Shown in pieces: positions 54,338 through 63,599 of a stretch of 64,000 bases of DNA. This stretch comes from Rhodonellum psychrophilum GCM71 = DSM 17998 (GTDB lineage: Bacteria > Bacteroidota > Bacteroidia > Cytophagales > Cyclobacteriaceae), in assembly GCF_000381545.1 (NCBI RefSeq), contig NZ_KB906678.1:181704-245703 (forward strand), given 5' to 3'. The translations under genes were made by a program, and so were the position numbers. The stretch's first letter is position 1. Each line of letters opens with the position of its first letter. Under the pieces are notes generated by a model, which made no database searches, was not told where the DNA came from, and was given only the letters and a program-made list of their open reading frames with translations.

Positions 54338-55144
54338 TTATGAACGGATATCAAAATCGTCGGCATCCTTCCATGCCGGGAATTTTTCCCTGTAATGCTC
54401 CAGTTCTTGATGGTCCAGTTCCACTATGAGAATCTCTTCTTTTATTTCGGAGAAGGCGATTTGTGCCCCCTTGAAATCATAGGCACCAGAATGCCCTGAA
54501 TAAGGAATTCCGTTTCCATCCTGCCCCACCCGATTGACACCAATGGCATAACTCAGGTTTTCCACTGCTCTTGCCTTGAGTAGAATGTCCCAGGCATTGA
54601 TACGTGGACTTGGCCAATTGGCCACAAAAAGTACAAGATCATATTCAAAAGACCCATTTTCCATTCTGTTTCTTGTCCAAACCGGAAACCTAAGGTCGTA
54701 ACAGATTTGCGGGAATACTTTCCATCCTTTCAGATCGAACGTGATTCGGCCCAAACCCATTGAAAAACTTTGATCTTCCTCAGCCATCCTAAAAAGGTGC
54801 CGCTTGTCGTACCAGGAGACATGGCCTTCAGGCGTAACCCATAGCAAGCGGTTGTAATAATTCGAGTTTTCCTTGATGATGATGCTTCCGGTCAAAACAG
54901 CATTGGTTTGGGCCGCCATTTGTTTCATCCATTTGCAGGTAGTGAAATTCATGGGTTCTGCCATTTCGGCTGCATCCATCGTAAATCCCGTGGAAAACAT
55001 TTCCGGGAGAACAATCAAATCCACTTGTTGGTCTATGGTCCAGATTTTCTCCTCCAGCATCGCCAAGTTGGCCGTTACTCCCTTCCAAAAAAGATCGGTT
55101 TGGACCATTGCAATCTTCAAAAGTCCGATGTTAGGTTTTTCCAT
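54338..55144 (-). CDS. Nitrilase-family amidase (omega-amidase/YafV-like)
   Basis: 268 residues from the Met at 55144 (MEKPNIGLLK); the upstream Met at 55192 would lie inside the terminator of def. The catalytic triad residues are in VLPEMFSTGFTM (Glu near 43), WYDKRHLFRM (Lys near 113) and PQICYDLRFPVW (Cys near 149). YafV-type enzymes hydrolyse 2-oxoglutaramate and 2-oxosuccinamate. It follows def behind a terminator. Confidence 0.85.
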   Translation of the reverse strand: MEKPNIGLLKIAMVQTDLFWKGVTANLAMLEEKIWTIDQQVDLIVLPEMFSTGFTMDAAEMAEPMNFTTCKWMKQMAAQTNAVLTGSIIIKENSNYYNRLLWVTPEGHVSWYDKRHLFRMAEEDQSFSMGLGRITFDLKGWKVFPQICYDLRFPVWTRNRMENGSFEYDLVLFVANWPSPRINAWDILLKARAVENLSYAIGVNRVGQDGNGIPYSGHSGAYDFKGAQIAFSEIKEEILIVELDHQELEHYREKFPAWKDADDFDIRS

Positions 55145-55168
55145 AAAATTCAGAAGTTCAAAAAAAAA

Positions 55169-55189
55169 CCAATGGGAGATTCCCATTGG
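55169..55189 (-). terminator. Terminator after def
   Basis: A perfect 9-bp stem (55169-55177 with 55181-55189), loop GAT, with a T8 run on the minus strand. It lies 8 bases past the def stop and ends just before the amidase start. Confidence 0.85.
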
Positions 55190-55197
55190 CAAAACTA

Positions 55198-55752
55198 TTA
55201 TCTCAAAGGATAGAGCATCCTGTAATCCGTGGAAATCCTTCCTTTACTGATGTCAATCAATTTGCTCTGCACCATTCTTTTTTTCAGGCCTTTCAAATAA
55301 TCGATAAAAAGTATCCCTTCAAGATGGTCATATTCATGCTGGATTACCCTAGCAGTCATACCCGTAAACTCTTCTTCGCGAAGGGTCCAATTTTCGTCAA
55401 AATACTCTATGGTTAATTTTTCAGGCCTGATAATTTCAGCTCTTATTTCAGGAATACTCAGGCAGCCTTCCTCAAAACCAAAATGATCTCCATATTCATC
55501 GAGAATAATCGGATTGATAAAAGCTCTCCTCACGCCTACTTCGGCATCTTCTTCGTCCAGCATCAGACTGCTGTCAATGACAAAGAGCCTAATTCCTTGG
55601 TTGATTTGTGGGGCAGCAAGACCTACACCACTGGCATGATCCATCGTGGCGTACATGTCTTTGATGATGGTGGATAGATCATCCCCTTCCCGAATTTCTT
55701 CGGCTTCTTTTTTCAATATTGGGTTTCCGTATGCGACTATCGGATAAATCAT
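55198..55752 (-). CDS. def: Peptide deformylase
   Basis: 184 residues with all three active-site motifs: GVGLAAPQINQG near 43, EEGCLSIP near 96 and QHEYDHLEG near 137 (HExxH with the Cys as third metal ligand). It removes the formyl group from new proteins. The start overlaps the ruvX stop by 4 bases, so the two are coupled. Length is normal. Confidence 0.96.
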   Translation of the reverse strand: MIYPIVAYGNPILKKEAEEIREGDDLSTIIKDMYATMDHASGVGLAAPQINQGIRLFVIDSSLMLDEEDAEVGVRRAFINPIILDEYGDHFGFEEGCLSIPEIRAEIIRPEKLTIEYFDENWTLREEEFTGMTARVIQHEYDHLEGILFIDYLKGLKKRMVQSKLIDISKGRISTDYRMLYPLR

Positions 55753-56165
55753 AATTGTTCCAAATAGGATTGTAATATAATGGCAGCACTGATTTTATCC
55801 AGGTTGCCGGCTTTTTCTTTTCTGTCTTTTTTCTTGCTCCCCATCGTGATCATGCTTTGCATGGCCATTTTGGAGGTAAATCTTTCGTCTTCCAGTACCA
55901 GTTTTTTGTCTGGAAACATCTTGGACAAACGGTCCTTTAGGCTAATGACTCTGGGAGTCATTTCATTGTCGGAGCCGTCAAGTGATTTCGGATATCCCAA
56001 AACGATGGTTTCCACATCTTCTTTTTTGAAATAATCCGCCAAGAAGTCCATTAATTTTGGGGTCTCTACTGTTTCCAGAGGATTGGCCAAAATCTTTAGC
56101 GCATCGGTAACCGCAATTCCGGTCCGTTTGGTTCCCAAATCTATTGCTATCACCCTCCCCATCAA
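55749..56165 (-). CDS. ruvX: Putative pre-16S rRNA nuclease / Holliday junction resolvase (YqgF/RuvX)
   Basis: 138 residues with the RNase H-like motif AIDLGTKRTGIAVTDAL near 6-22, GYPKSLDGSDNEMTPR near 59-74, and LEDERFTSKMAMQ near 95. The family trims the 5' end of 16S rRNA and may resolve Holliday junctions. The coding frame overlaps both neighbours by 4 bases, in an operon hemerythrin-ruvX-def. Confidence 0.93.
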   Translation of the reverse strand: MMGRVIAIDLGTKRTGIAVTDALKILANPLETVETPKLMDFLADYFKKEDVETIVLGYPKSLDGSDNEMTPRVISLKDRLSKMFPDKKLVLEDERFTSKMAMQSMITMGSKKKDRKEKAGNLDKISAAIILQSYLEQL

Positions 56166-56920
56166 TTGCTGTTAATTTTCTTTTTGATTTTTCTCAACAC
56201 TTCCCTCTCCAACTCGACCGCCTTTGGAAACAAAAGCTGATCTTCGATTTGGGCGTGGATAATCAGTTCCCTCTCAAAATTCTGAAGCTCGTGGTACAAA
56301 ACCTTCATGCTGATCGGAGCATCCAAAGGCAAGAAATAGTCCTTTGTCAACTTCCTGATACCTTCCATTTCATCGTCATGGGCTTCGTGCGCCTCGGCAA
56401 GGCGGGCCGTAGGACTTCCCTCCAAAATCATGATGGCATCCGTCAATCTATATTCATCCCTTTCTATTTCGTGCAACAATTGAATGCGCTTGAATAGCCT
56501 GTTTTCTTCTTCGTGGACATGATGGATAAAATCCTCCACAAAAAGGGGGAACATCATTCTTAAATCCGCCAGAATTGCTTCAAATTCGTTTTCCTGTTTG
56601 ATTCCTGAAACCATACTGGACAAAAAAGGCAGTTCCTGTCTTAAAAAATAGTAGTGCTTTTTTTTGAGGTAGGCCACCAAGACTTCTATGGGGTGTAAAT
56701 ACAATTCTTCAGAAGTGGGTTCCTTTCTGTTGGCAATGGATTCCAGCTCCGAAACCAATTGATTCGCATTTACCTTGAATTTCTGACAAACCTCTTGGAG
56801 GGAATTTTCTTCGTAAAGGAAAAAACTGATTCCAAAGTAATGCAAAACCGATGCAAAGACATAATTTTCTGAAATCAGGTCTTTGATCGGGCTTTTATGA
56901 ATATCTTTGGAATCCATCAT
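56162..56920 (-). CDS. Hemerythrin-domain protein of the RIC/ScdA type with altered N-terminal domain
   Basis: 252 residues from the Met at 56920 (the Met at 56917 is equally possible; a start at 56965 adds 15 residues without clear support). Residues about 10-65 resemble the ScdA_N domain (SENYVFASVLHYFGISFFLY), but the Cys-Cys-Gly pair that usually follows the GI(D/S)F stretch is missing; FFLYEEN stands in its place. The hemerythrin domain supplies iron ligands in KKHYYFLRQELPFL, HHVHEEENRLF, AHEAHDDEME and IHAQIEDQLLFP. RIC proteins repair iron-sulfur clusters after nitrosative stress; this variant may bind diiron without the cysteine step. Confidence 0.8.
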   Translation of the reverse strand: MMDSKDIHKSPIKDLISENYVFASVLHYFGISFFLYEENSLQEVCQKFKVNANQLVSELESIANRKEPTSEELYLHPIEVLVAYLKKKHYYFLRQELPFLSSMVSGIKQENEFEAILADLRMMFPLFVEDFIHHVHEEENRLFKRIQLLHEIERDEYRLTDAIMILEGSPTARLAEAHEAHDDEMEGIRKLTKDYFLPLDAPISMKVLYHELQNFERELIIHAQIEDQLLFPKAVELEREVLRKIKKKINSN

Positions 56921-57089
56921 AAATACAAAAGTAAAGTTTTTTGGGCTAATTTGGGCGAAATTCACTACCTAAATTGAATTTGTTGCGTTAATAAAAACGA
57001 AATGGTTTTAAATGTTGTTTAGAGTTAAATTCAACATCTTGAAATTGCCCTAATAAAAAAGAAAACCCCATTCAATAAAACAGGATAAC

Positions 57090-58727
57090 GTGAGCGAAAT
57101 CAAAAACACAAAATCGCAAATAAGACTTCCCATCATTCTTGCCTTGGCTATTTCTGCCGGCATTTGGATAGGGGCTACATTTGCGGAGCCAAAAACGGAT
57201 CGGAATGATCTCAAAGCAGCCATCTATAAAGTTCAGGAAATCATTACTTACATCAATCGGGATTACGTAGACAGCGTGAACACCAACGAACTTGTGGAGT
57301 TTGGCATAAGCAAAATGCTTGAGAAGCTTGATCCGCATTCCAGCTACATCCCAGCAAGAGATGCAGTAGCGGCAAGATCCGAGTTGGAGGGCGCCTTTGA
57401 CGGAATTGGTGTGGAATTTGGAATCATCAGAGACACTATTTATGTGGTTTCCCCGCTCACTGGTGGACCCTCTGAAAAGCTTGGCATCCAATCTGGTGAT
57501 CAAATCATTGTAGTGGATGGAAAGACCGTCGCAGGCACAGGCATCACCAATAATGACGTTTTTAAATTGCTTAGAGGTCCAAATGGCAGCAAAGTCGCCG
57601 TGGACATCAAGAGAAAATCACAAAAGGATCTGATCCGGTTCGACATTATCAGGGACAAAATACCACAATACAGCGTCAATGCCTCTTACATGGTCAATGA
57701 TGAAATCGGCTATATTAAAGTAACCCGTTTCGCAGCGACGACTTATGAAGAGTTTAAAAAGGCAGTTGTTGAGTTGAAGGAGCAGGGCATGAAAAAGCTG
57801 GTGCTCGATCTTCAAGGCAATCCAGGAGGATATATGGGAGCGGCAATCAGTATGGCTGACGAAATGCTCTCCAACAATGCTTTGATCGTTTCCCAGCAGG
57901 GGAAATTAAACCGATACAACCAAAAAGCCTATGCCGTGAAAAAAGGGAATTTCGAGGACGGTGCGGTGATTGTATTAATCAATGAGGGAAGTGCATCTGC
58001 CTCCGAAATCGTCGCCGGTGCCATCCAAGACAATGACCGTGGATTGATCGTCGGAAGAAGGTCATTCGGAAAGGGTTTGGTACAGTCTCCCATCGATTTG
58101 TCAGATGGAGCAGAATTGAGATTGACCATTGCCCGGTATTACACCCCTACTGGTCGATCTATCCAGAAGCCTTATGGAAAAGATCAAAAATACGAAATGG
58201 ATTTTGCCAACAGATATGAACATGGAGAATTCTTCAGTGCCGATAGCATCAAATTCAATGATAGCTTGAAATACGAAACTCCCGCAGGAAGAATTGTCTA
58301 TGGTGGCGGAGGTATTATGCCGGATTATTTTGTACCTCTTGACACGACCATGAGCAGCAGCTATGTCAATAGACTCTTCAATTCCAATGCAGGAAGAGAG
58401 TTTATCTTGGATTATCTTGATACAAACAAGAAAAAATTTGATGGAATGTCCTTTGAGGAGTATTACAAAAAATACCAGGTTTCTGAGGAGATGTTGCAAT
58501 CATTGATCAAATTGGGTGAGAGTAAAAAAGTCAAATTCGAGGAGAAAGATTTCAATAAATCCAAAGCATACCTAAAAACTGTCATCAAAGCACAAATGGG
58601 TCAAAGTATTTATGGCGAAAATGCTTTCTACAAAGTGATAAATGACATCAATGAGGTTTACCTACGTGCAATAATGCTCTTTGATGAAGCAGAAAAATTA
58701 GCTTTCTCTCCTGAAAAAGCGGATTAA
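57090..58727 (+). CDS. ctpA: S41 family C-terminal processing protease (CtpA-like), GTG start
   Basis: 545 residues from a GTG at 57090; there is no upstream in-frame ATG with coding character, and the sequence after it (SEIKNTKSQIRL) leads straight into a signal anchor (about 13-32). The PDZ domain is at about 95-175 (GGPSEKLGIQSGDQIIVVDG). The protease core has the catalytic Ser in EGSASASEIVAGAIQDND near 313 and Lys in RRSFGKGLVQ near 335. Such proteases cut membrane or periplasmic proteins near their C-termini. Single gene with its own terminator. Confidence 0.93.
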   Translation: MSEIKNTKSQIRLPIILALAISAGIWIGATFAEPKTDRNDLKAAIYKVQEIITYINRDYVDSVNTNELVEFGISKMLEKLDPHSSYIPARDAVAARSELEGAFDGIGVEFGIIRDTIYVVSPLTGGPSEKLGIQSGDQIIVVDGKTVAGTGITNNDVFKLLRGPNGSKVAVDIKRKSQKDLIRFDIIRDKIPQYSVNASYMVNDEIGYIKVTRFAATTYEEFKKAVVELKEQGMKKLVLDLQGNPGGYMGAAISMADEMLSNNALIVSQQGKLNRYNQKAYAVKKGNFEDGAVIVLINEGSASASEIVAGAIQDNDRGLIVGRRSFGKGLVQSPIDLSDGAELRLTIARYYTPTGRSIQKPYGKDQKYEMDFANRYEHGEFFSADSIKFNDSLKYETPAGRIVYGGGGIMPDYFVPLDTTMSSSYVNRLFNSNAGREFILDYLDTNKKKFDGMSFEEYYKKYQVSEEMLQSLIKLGESKKVKFEEKDFNKSKAYLKTVIKAQMGQSIYGENAFYKVINDINEVYLRAIMLFDEAEKLAFSPEKAD

Positions 58728-58751
58728 AATAAACGAATGTATCCTAGTACC

Positions 58752-58789
58752 AAAAAGTCGGTTTCAAAAACAATTGGAACCGACTTTTT
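58752..58789 (+). terminator. Terminator of the S41 protease gene
   Basis: A 12-bp stem (58752-58763 with 58778-58789), 14-base loop, flanked by A5 and T5. It lies 25 bases after the stop. Confidence 0.85.
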
Positions 58790-58904
58790 ATTTGGTATCA
58801 AATGAAAAGGTCAACACGGATGCTTGTCCTTTTTTAGATTCCATCCGGCTTTCCTTTTTTGGCGAAGTCAAAAAACATAACTTGGGTTTCTAAACCTAAA
58901 AGCC

Positions 58905-59351
58905 ATGAAAAAGCTATTGATAAACCTTTCCCTGTTCATTGGATTATGTGTCATGAGTAACCCTGTATTTGCCCAAGGAAAAATCACGCATATCGCTGTT
59001 TACGTCAGCGACCTGAAAAAAAGCGCTGATTTTTATAGTAACGTTCTACAATTCGAGGAGATCGATGAGCCTTTTAAGGACGGCCTCCATGCCTGGTATG
59101 ACATTGGAAACAATGTTGCCCTGCATATCATAGAAGCGCCGTGGGAACCGATTACTATCAACAAAATCAATCACCTTTGTTTTAGTGTGCAAGACATGGA
59201 TGCTTTTATTGCCAATTTGGCTGTGCAAAAAATTGAATTTGAGGATTGGCCAGGCAATAAAAACCAGGTAAACATTCGCCCCGACGGGATCAAACAAATT
59301 TATTTCACTGATCCGGATGGTTACTGGATCGAAATCAACGATGACTATTAA
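58905..59351 (+). CDS. Exported VOC (glyoxalase/bleomycin-resistance fold) protein
   Basis: 148 residues. A clear signal peptide (MKKLLINLSLFIGLCVMSNP, cut after VFAQ) precedes a single VOC domain: ITHIAVYVSDLKKSADFYSN (His28 likely metal ligand), VALHIIEAPW near 73, INHLCFSVQDMDAF near 88 and YFTDPDGYWIEINDDY at the end with the Glu ligand. The pattern resembles glyoxalase-I-like proteins but export is unusual. A shared terminator lies at its end. Confidence 0.85.
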   Translation: MKKLLINLSLFIGLCVMSNPVFAQGKITHIAVYVSDLKKSADFYSNVLQFEEIDEPFKDGLHAWYDIGNNVALHIIEAPWEPITINKINHLCFSVQDMDAFIANLAVQKIEFEDWPGNKNQVNIRPDGIKQIYFTDPDGYWIEINDDY

Positions 59352-59390
59352 AAACAAACAGCTGACCGGTTTCGGTCAGCTGTTTGTTTT
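59351..59390. terminator. Bidirectional terminator between the VOC and M1 peptidase genes
   Basis: A perfect 17-bp inverted repeat (59351-59367 with 59374-59390) with a 6-base loop. It touches the last base of the VOC stop and the last base of the M1 peptidase stop on the other strand. Confidence 0.88.
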
Positions 59391-61348
59391 TATTGTTGGT
59401 ATATTTTCATTGGCCACCTGTCATTGGCCACATTGATATCCGTGATGATTTTATCAGGATCGATTTCCACAGCAACTACTTTTTTATCCACTTTGAGTAA
59501 ATGGTTCCATTTGTTTCCCTTGAACCAAATCTCTACAGGCAGCATTTTTCGCTCTTTCTCTCCATCTTCATAGGTGATTTCCAAAAGTACGGGCATAGGC
59601 ATTTCCCCTCGGCTTGAAAGTGCCACCACGTAATTGGCGCCATATGGATATACACCATCTATGGCCAAATCGATATTCGCATTGCTATAAAACCAACCTT
59701 TCCAAAACCAGTTCAAGTTTTCTCCGGCCACACTTTCCATGTGATTGAAGAAATCGTTGGGCTGGGGATGTTTGTAAGCCCACGTTTTGATGTATGAGCG
59801 GAAAGCCCTGTCAAAGCGCTCCTCTCCCAAAACATACTCCCGCAACATCACCAAGCCCAAGGCAGGCTTCATGTAGGCAATCATTCCTAGATTATTTGTC
59901 TGTGCTCTATCCGGGGCAGTGACGAGTGGTTCTCGTTCCTCATTTGTCAGCCAGCCAATATAATTCCGCGTTTGGATGAGGTCGTTGCTGTATTCTTCAT
60001 TATTGAAGGCTTTGTTGCTGTAATAATTGATGAACGTATTGAAACCTTCGTCCATCCATGCATGTCTTCGCTCATTGCTTCCTACGATCATCGGGAACCA
60101 ATTGTGGCCAAATTCATGGTCTGTCACTCCCCAGAGTGCTTCTCCCGTGGATTTCCAACTGCAAAAATTCACCCCAGGATATTCCATCCCGTTGATTTCG
60201 GCTGCCACGTTGACCGCCAATGGATAGGGGTATTCATACCACATTTCGGAGTAATGCTCTATGGATGCCTTGCTGTATTCGGTGGATCTACCCCAAGCAC
60301 CTTCCCCATCAGATTCGATGGGATAGACGGATTGCGCCATCGCTTTTTTTCCGCTTGGCAGGTTAATGCGTGCCGCATCCCAGATGAATGACTTGGAAGA
60401 AGCAAAAGCCACATCACGGGCATTTTGAACCTTAAAGTGCCAAGTCATTGTACCTTCTTGTTTTGGTCTTGTTGTGGCAGGTTTATTTACCTGATCAGGA
60501 CTGATGATATATACCCGCTCATCACTTTGGGAAGCTTTTTTCAGACTATCCTGTTGGATTTTGGTAAGCACCTGGCTTGGATTGATCAATTCCCCAGAAC
60601 CAACGACAATGTGGTCGAAAGGAACGGTTATTTTATAATCAAAATCTCCATAACCCAAATAAAACTCTCCTGCGCCAAGATAGGGCTCCGTATTCCAACC
60701 ACTGACGTCATCAAAAACAGCCAATCTTGGATACCATTGTGCCATGGCATAGATGGTTCCATCTTTCACTTTAAGCCTGCCCATTCTGTCCATCCCTTTT
60801 TGTGGGATTTTATACTCAAAATCCATGGAAACAGTCGCCTGACCACCATTGGCAGGAATCGGCTCTGCAAAAAACACTTGCATTCTGGTATCGTCTATCA
60901 GATATTCATTTGAAACAGATTTGTTTCTTCCCGACAATTGAGCTTTGACATTATTGATGGTATAACCTCCATCGGTATCCCCGTCATATCGATTTCCTTG
61001 GATCGGAGAAGTCAGCGTTCCTCTGGAGCTGTCGGTAAACCTGTTTTGCTCCAAATACAACCAGACGAAATCCAGTGCCTCAGGACTATTGTTTTTGTAA
61101 GTGATGGAAACACTCCCCTTCACCTTGTTATTTTCCTCATCCAGAGTCACCTCAATGGCATAATCCGCTCTGTTTTGCCAATAAAAAGGCCCAGGTTTCC
61201 CTGAGGCGGTACGGTATGCAGAACCTTGTCTGTATCCCAATTCAGTAAACGCTCCATCCTTATAGTCCTTGACCTGCTGGCCTTGAATGGAAAAGCAAAT
61301 CAAAATAGTTGAAAAAAACAACAAAATTTTAAATCTCAATTGTCTCAT
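59390..61348 (-). CDS. M1 family zinc aminopeptidase, exported
   Basis: 652 residues with a signal peptide cut near IQGQ (about 23). The zinc motif HEFGHNWFPMIVGSNERRH (about 412-430) gives HExxH and the distal Glu in WMDEGFNTFINYYSNK. GMEYPGVNFCSW near 391 stands for the GAMEN motif in the family. It cleaves N-terminal residues of peptides, probably in the periplasm. Single gene. Confidence 0.92.
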   Translation of the reverse strand: MRQLRFKILLFFSTILICFSIQGQQVKDYKDGAFTELGYRQGSAYRTASGKPGPFYWQNRADYAIEVTLDEENNKVKGSVSITYKNNSPEALDFVWLYLEQNRFTDSSRGTLTSPIQGNRYDGDTDGGYTINNVKAQLSGRNKSVSNEYLIDDTRMQVFFAEPIPANGGQATVSMDFEYKIPQKGMDRMGRLKVKDGTIYAMAQWYPRLAVFDDVSGWNTEPYLGAGEFYLGYGDFDYKITVPFDHIVVGSGELINPSQVLTKIQQDSLKKASQSDERVYIISPDQVNKPATTRPKQEGTMTWHFKVQNARDVAFASSKSFIWDAARINLPSGKKAMAQSVYPIESDGEGAWGRSTEYSKASIEHYSEMWYEYPYPLAVNVAAEINGMEYPGVNFCSWKSTGEALWGVTDHEFGHNWFPMIVGSNERRHAWMDEGFNTFINYYSNKAFNNEEYSNDLIQTRNYIGWLTNEEREPLVTAPDRAQTNNLGMIAYMKPALGLVMLREYVLGEERFDRAFRSYIKTWAYKHPQPNDFFNHMESVAGENLNWFWKGWFYSNANIDLAIDGVYPYGANYVVALSSRGEMPMPVLLEITYEDGEKERKMLPVEIWFKGNKWNHLLKVDKKVVAVEIDPDKIITDINVANDRWPMKIYQQ

Positions 61349-61518
61349 ATTTTTTAAAATAATAATGAATAATAAGGCTAAAATACAGATTCAATACGGA
61401 ACAAAAAATCTAAATGTTCAAAGAAAGGAAAGTATATATGCCCATGAAAAGAATTCCGCTTGATTTGTTTTTAGAGGCAAAACAGCATTTATTTGTCCAA
61501 AATTCACCTACCTATTCA

Positions 61519-63360
61519 ATGAGAAAAAGTTTACTCCTTTCCAGTTTGGTATTGTCTGCCCTTTCAGTCAATGCTCAAAATGATACAACAGCCATTGATC
61601 TTAAAGAGGTAATCATCCGAGAAAACAGGATTGAAATTCCCTTCAGCAAAGTATCTAGAAACATCAATGTTATCAACAGAAAAGATCTTGAGACCACTCC
61701 AGCCAGAAGTTTACAGGAAGTGCTCTCCTTCACTCCGGGGATAGACGTCAGGCAAAGAGGAATAAGCGGCGTACAAGGGGACATCGGGATCCGGGGAGGC
61801 AGCTTTGAACAAACCTTAATGCTTATCAATGGCATCAAACTCACCGACCCCCAGACTGGACACCATTTGATGAATGTCCCCATCCCATTGCAGGCCATAC
61901 AAAGAGTGGAAGTTTTAAAAGGACCTGCCTCCCGTATTTATGGACAAAATGCCTATTCTGGCGCCATCAATGTGATCACCAATCTTCCCGAAAAGAAAAG
62001 TTTGAGCATTCAGGGATTTGGTGGTGACTTTGGGATGAGAGGTGGCAGTATTGTCTCCTCCTTACCCGTCGGGAAATACAAACAGACGCTTTCCATCTCT
62101 CACGATGCTGCAGACGGACATTGGTATAATTCTGATTTCAAAGTAACCAACCTCTTTTATGAAGGTGGCGTTGAATTGAATGAAAAGAACGAACTGAAGG
62201 CGATGATTGGTTATTCAGACCGATCCTTTGGTGCCAATGGTTTTTACACCAATTCTTTCCCTGATCAGTGGGAAAGCATCCAAACCCTTTTGTCCGCACT
62301 CAGCCATACCTATAGTTACCAAGATTTTAAACTTGAGACGAGGGGATATTGGAGAAGAACAAACGATGAATTCAGATTGAGAAGAAACGAGCCAGAATTT
62401 TTCACCAATCTCCACACCTCCGATGTTTTCGCATTGGAAGCAAATGGAAGCTATAAAAGCAAATATGGTGTGAGTGGTTTGGGATTGGAAGTGCGCCAAG
62501 AAAAGATAGAAAGCAGTAATCTCGGAATAAGAGATCGCGAATTTCTGGGGGTATTTGCCGAGCATAGGATTGAGTTTTCTGAAAAAGTAGATTTCAGGGC
62601 CGGCATTTATTCCAATTATTATAATGAATATGGTTGGAAGCATTTTCCCGGAGCGGAGATCGGCTACCAAATGAATGAAAATTCAAGATTGTATGCCAAC
62701 TATGGTGCAAGCTTTAGGATTCCTTCCTTTACAGAACTTTATTATCAAGATCCAAGCAACGAAAGCAATCCCAACCTTTTGCCAGAAGAAGCCCAAAATT
62801 TTGAACTGGGATGGAAATTATCCAAAAGAAATATCAGGTTTGAAGCAGTCTATTTTATCCGCCACACCAACAACCTGATCGATTGGAACCGTGAACCGAG
62901 CGACATTTCTCCTAACCCAAATAAATGGACTCCTAGAAACATCAGTCAGGTTAATTTCCAGGGAATTGAAGCCGCCATCCAATACAGCCTAAATTCAGGC
63001 CCCAAAATGGCAAGAATCAAGGATGTTTCCCTAAGTTATAATTATATCAACGCCAACCTAGATCAAGCAGAGGGTTTGGAATCTAGATATGCGCTGAATT
63101 CATTACGCCACCAAGTCATTGGGGGAATCCAAATGGAGTTCTTGAAAAAATTGGAACTCAATGTGAAGTCGAGGTATATAGAAAGAATGTCCCTTGACCC
63201 CTATTTCCTTCTTGATGCGCGGGCAGACTACAACAGAATGAAAACCGTGGGATTCTTCGCCGAAGTTTCAAACATCACCAATACCGATTATGTAGAGGCT
63301 GGCTTTGTTCAGATGCCGGGAAGATGGTTTAAGGCTGGATTCTTAGTGAATCTCTATTGA
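61519..63360 (+). CDS. TonB-dependent outer-membrane receptor
   Basis: 613 residues from the Met at 61519, which opens the signal peptide MRKSLLLSSLVLSALSVNAQ; 35 residues upstream of it have no signal character. A TonB-box-like stretch (IDLKEVIIRENRIEIPFSKV) is followed by the plug (LQEVLSFTPGIDVRQRG, GIRGGSFEQTLMLINGIKLT, GPASRIYGQNAYSGAINVIT) and a barrel ending in WFKAGFLVNLY. The receptor is shorter than SusC and lacks the regulatory domain, so it is more like siderophore or cobalamin receptors. The substrate is unknown. Confidence 0.9.
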   Translation: MRKSLLLSSLVLSALSVNAQNDTTAIDLKEVIIRENRIEIPFSKVSRNINVINRKDLETTPARSLQEVLSFTPGIDVRQRGISGVQGDIGIRGGSFEQTLMLINGIKLTDPQTGHHLMNVPIPLQAIQRVEVLKGPASRIYGQNAYSGAINVITNLPEKKSLSIQGFGGDFGMRGGSIVSSLPVGKYKQTLSISHDAADGHWYNSDFKVTNLFYEGGVELNEKNELKAMIGYSDRSFGANGFYTNSFPDQWESIQTLLSALSHTYSYQDFKLETRGYWRRTNDEFRLRRNEPEFFTNLHTSDVFALEANGSYKSKYGVSGLGLEVRQEKIESSNLGIRDREFLGVFAEHRIEFSEKVDFRAGIYSNYYNEYGWKHFPGAEIGYQMNENSRLYANYGASFRIPSFTELYYQDPSNESNPNLLPEEAQNFELGWKLSKRNIRFEAVYFIRHTNNLIDWNREPSDISPNPNKWTPRNISQVNFQGIEAAIQYSLNSGPKMARIKDVSLSYNYINANLDQAEGLESRYALNSLRHQVIGGIQMEFLKKLELNVKSRYIERMSLDPYFLLDARADYNRMKTVGFFAEVSNITNTDYVEAGFVQMPGRWFKAGFLVNLY

Positions 63361-63387
63361 TCGTTAAACACTCATAAAATGATTGGG

Positions 63388-63412
63388 AAGCGTGAACCTG
63401 TGGTTTGCGCTT
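63388..63412 (+). terminator. Terminator of the TonB receptor gene
   Basis: An 11-bp stem with two G-U pairs (63388-63398 with 63402-63412), loop TGT, then TTTCTTTTG. It lies 27 bases after the stop. Confidence 0.6.
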
Positions 63413-63504
63413 TTCTTTTGTAAAAACAAATCTTATAAAATTGGTCAGGCCAGAATATGTTTGCAAATTTTTGGATTACTGAAAAATGATATTTCGTCCT
63501 TAAC

Positions 63505-63593
63505 AAAAAAAGCCTCGTTAAAGACATGTTTTGGTAATTTAAAGATTCGAACCCCCGACCCTTCCGTTTGAAACGGAATGTTCTGAAACAAAT
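63505..63593. repeat. Direct repeat A with tRNA 3'-half remnant
   Basis: From 63512 it aligns without gaps over 82 bases with repeat B, 370 bases away. Its minus strand contains an anticodon-arm-like hairpin (TTCCG-TTTCAAA-CGGAA) followed by GGGTC and a T-arm half. Bases 63544-63562 are identical over 19 bases to the tRNA at the right edge. It ends 6 bases before the GIY-YIG stop. Confidence 0.8.
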
Positions 63594-63599
63594 ATCATT

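Noticed and set aside
54150..54395. 81-codon plus-strand frame between icd and the amidase gene
   Set aside because: It runs into the antisense of the amidase gene and has no coding signature.
63383..63571. 62-codon plus-strand frame before the GIY-YIG gene
   Set aside because: It runs through a terminator hairpin and repeat A, so it is a chance frame.
63544..63580. Possible suppressor or selenocysteine tRNA with anticodon TCA
   Set aside because: Only an anticodon-arm-like hairpin and half a T arm are present; acceptor and D arms are missing, so it cannot be a working tRNA.
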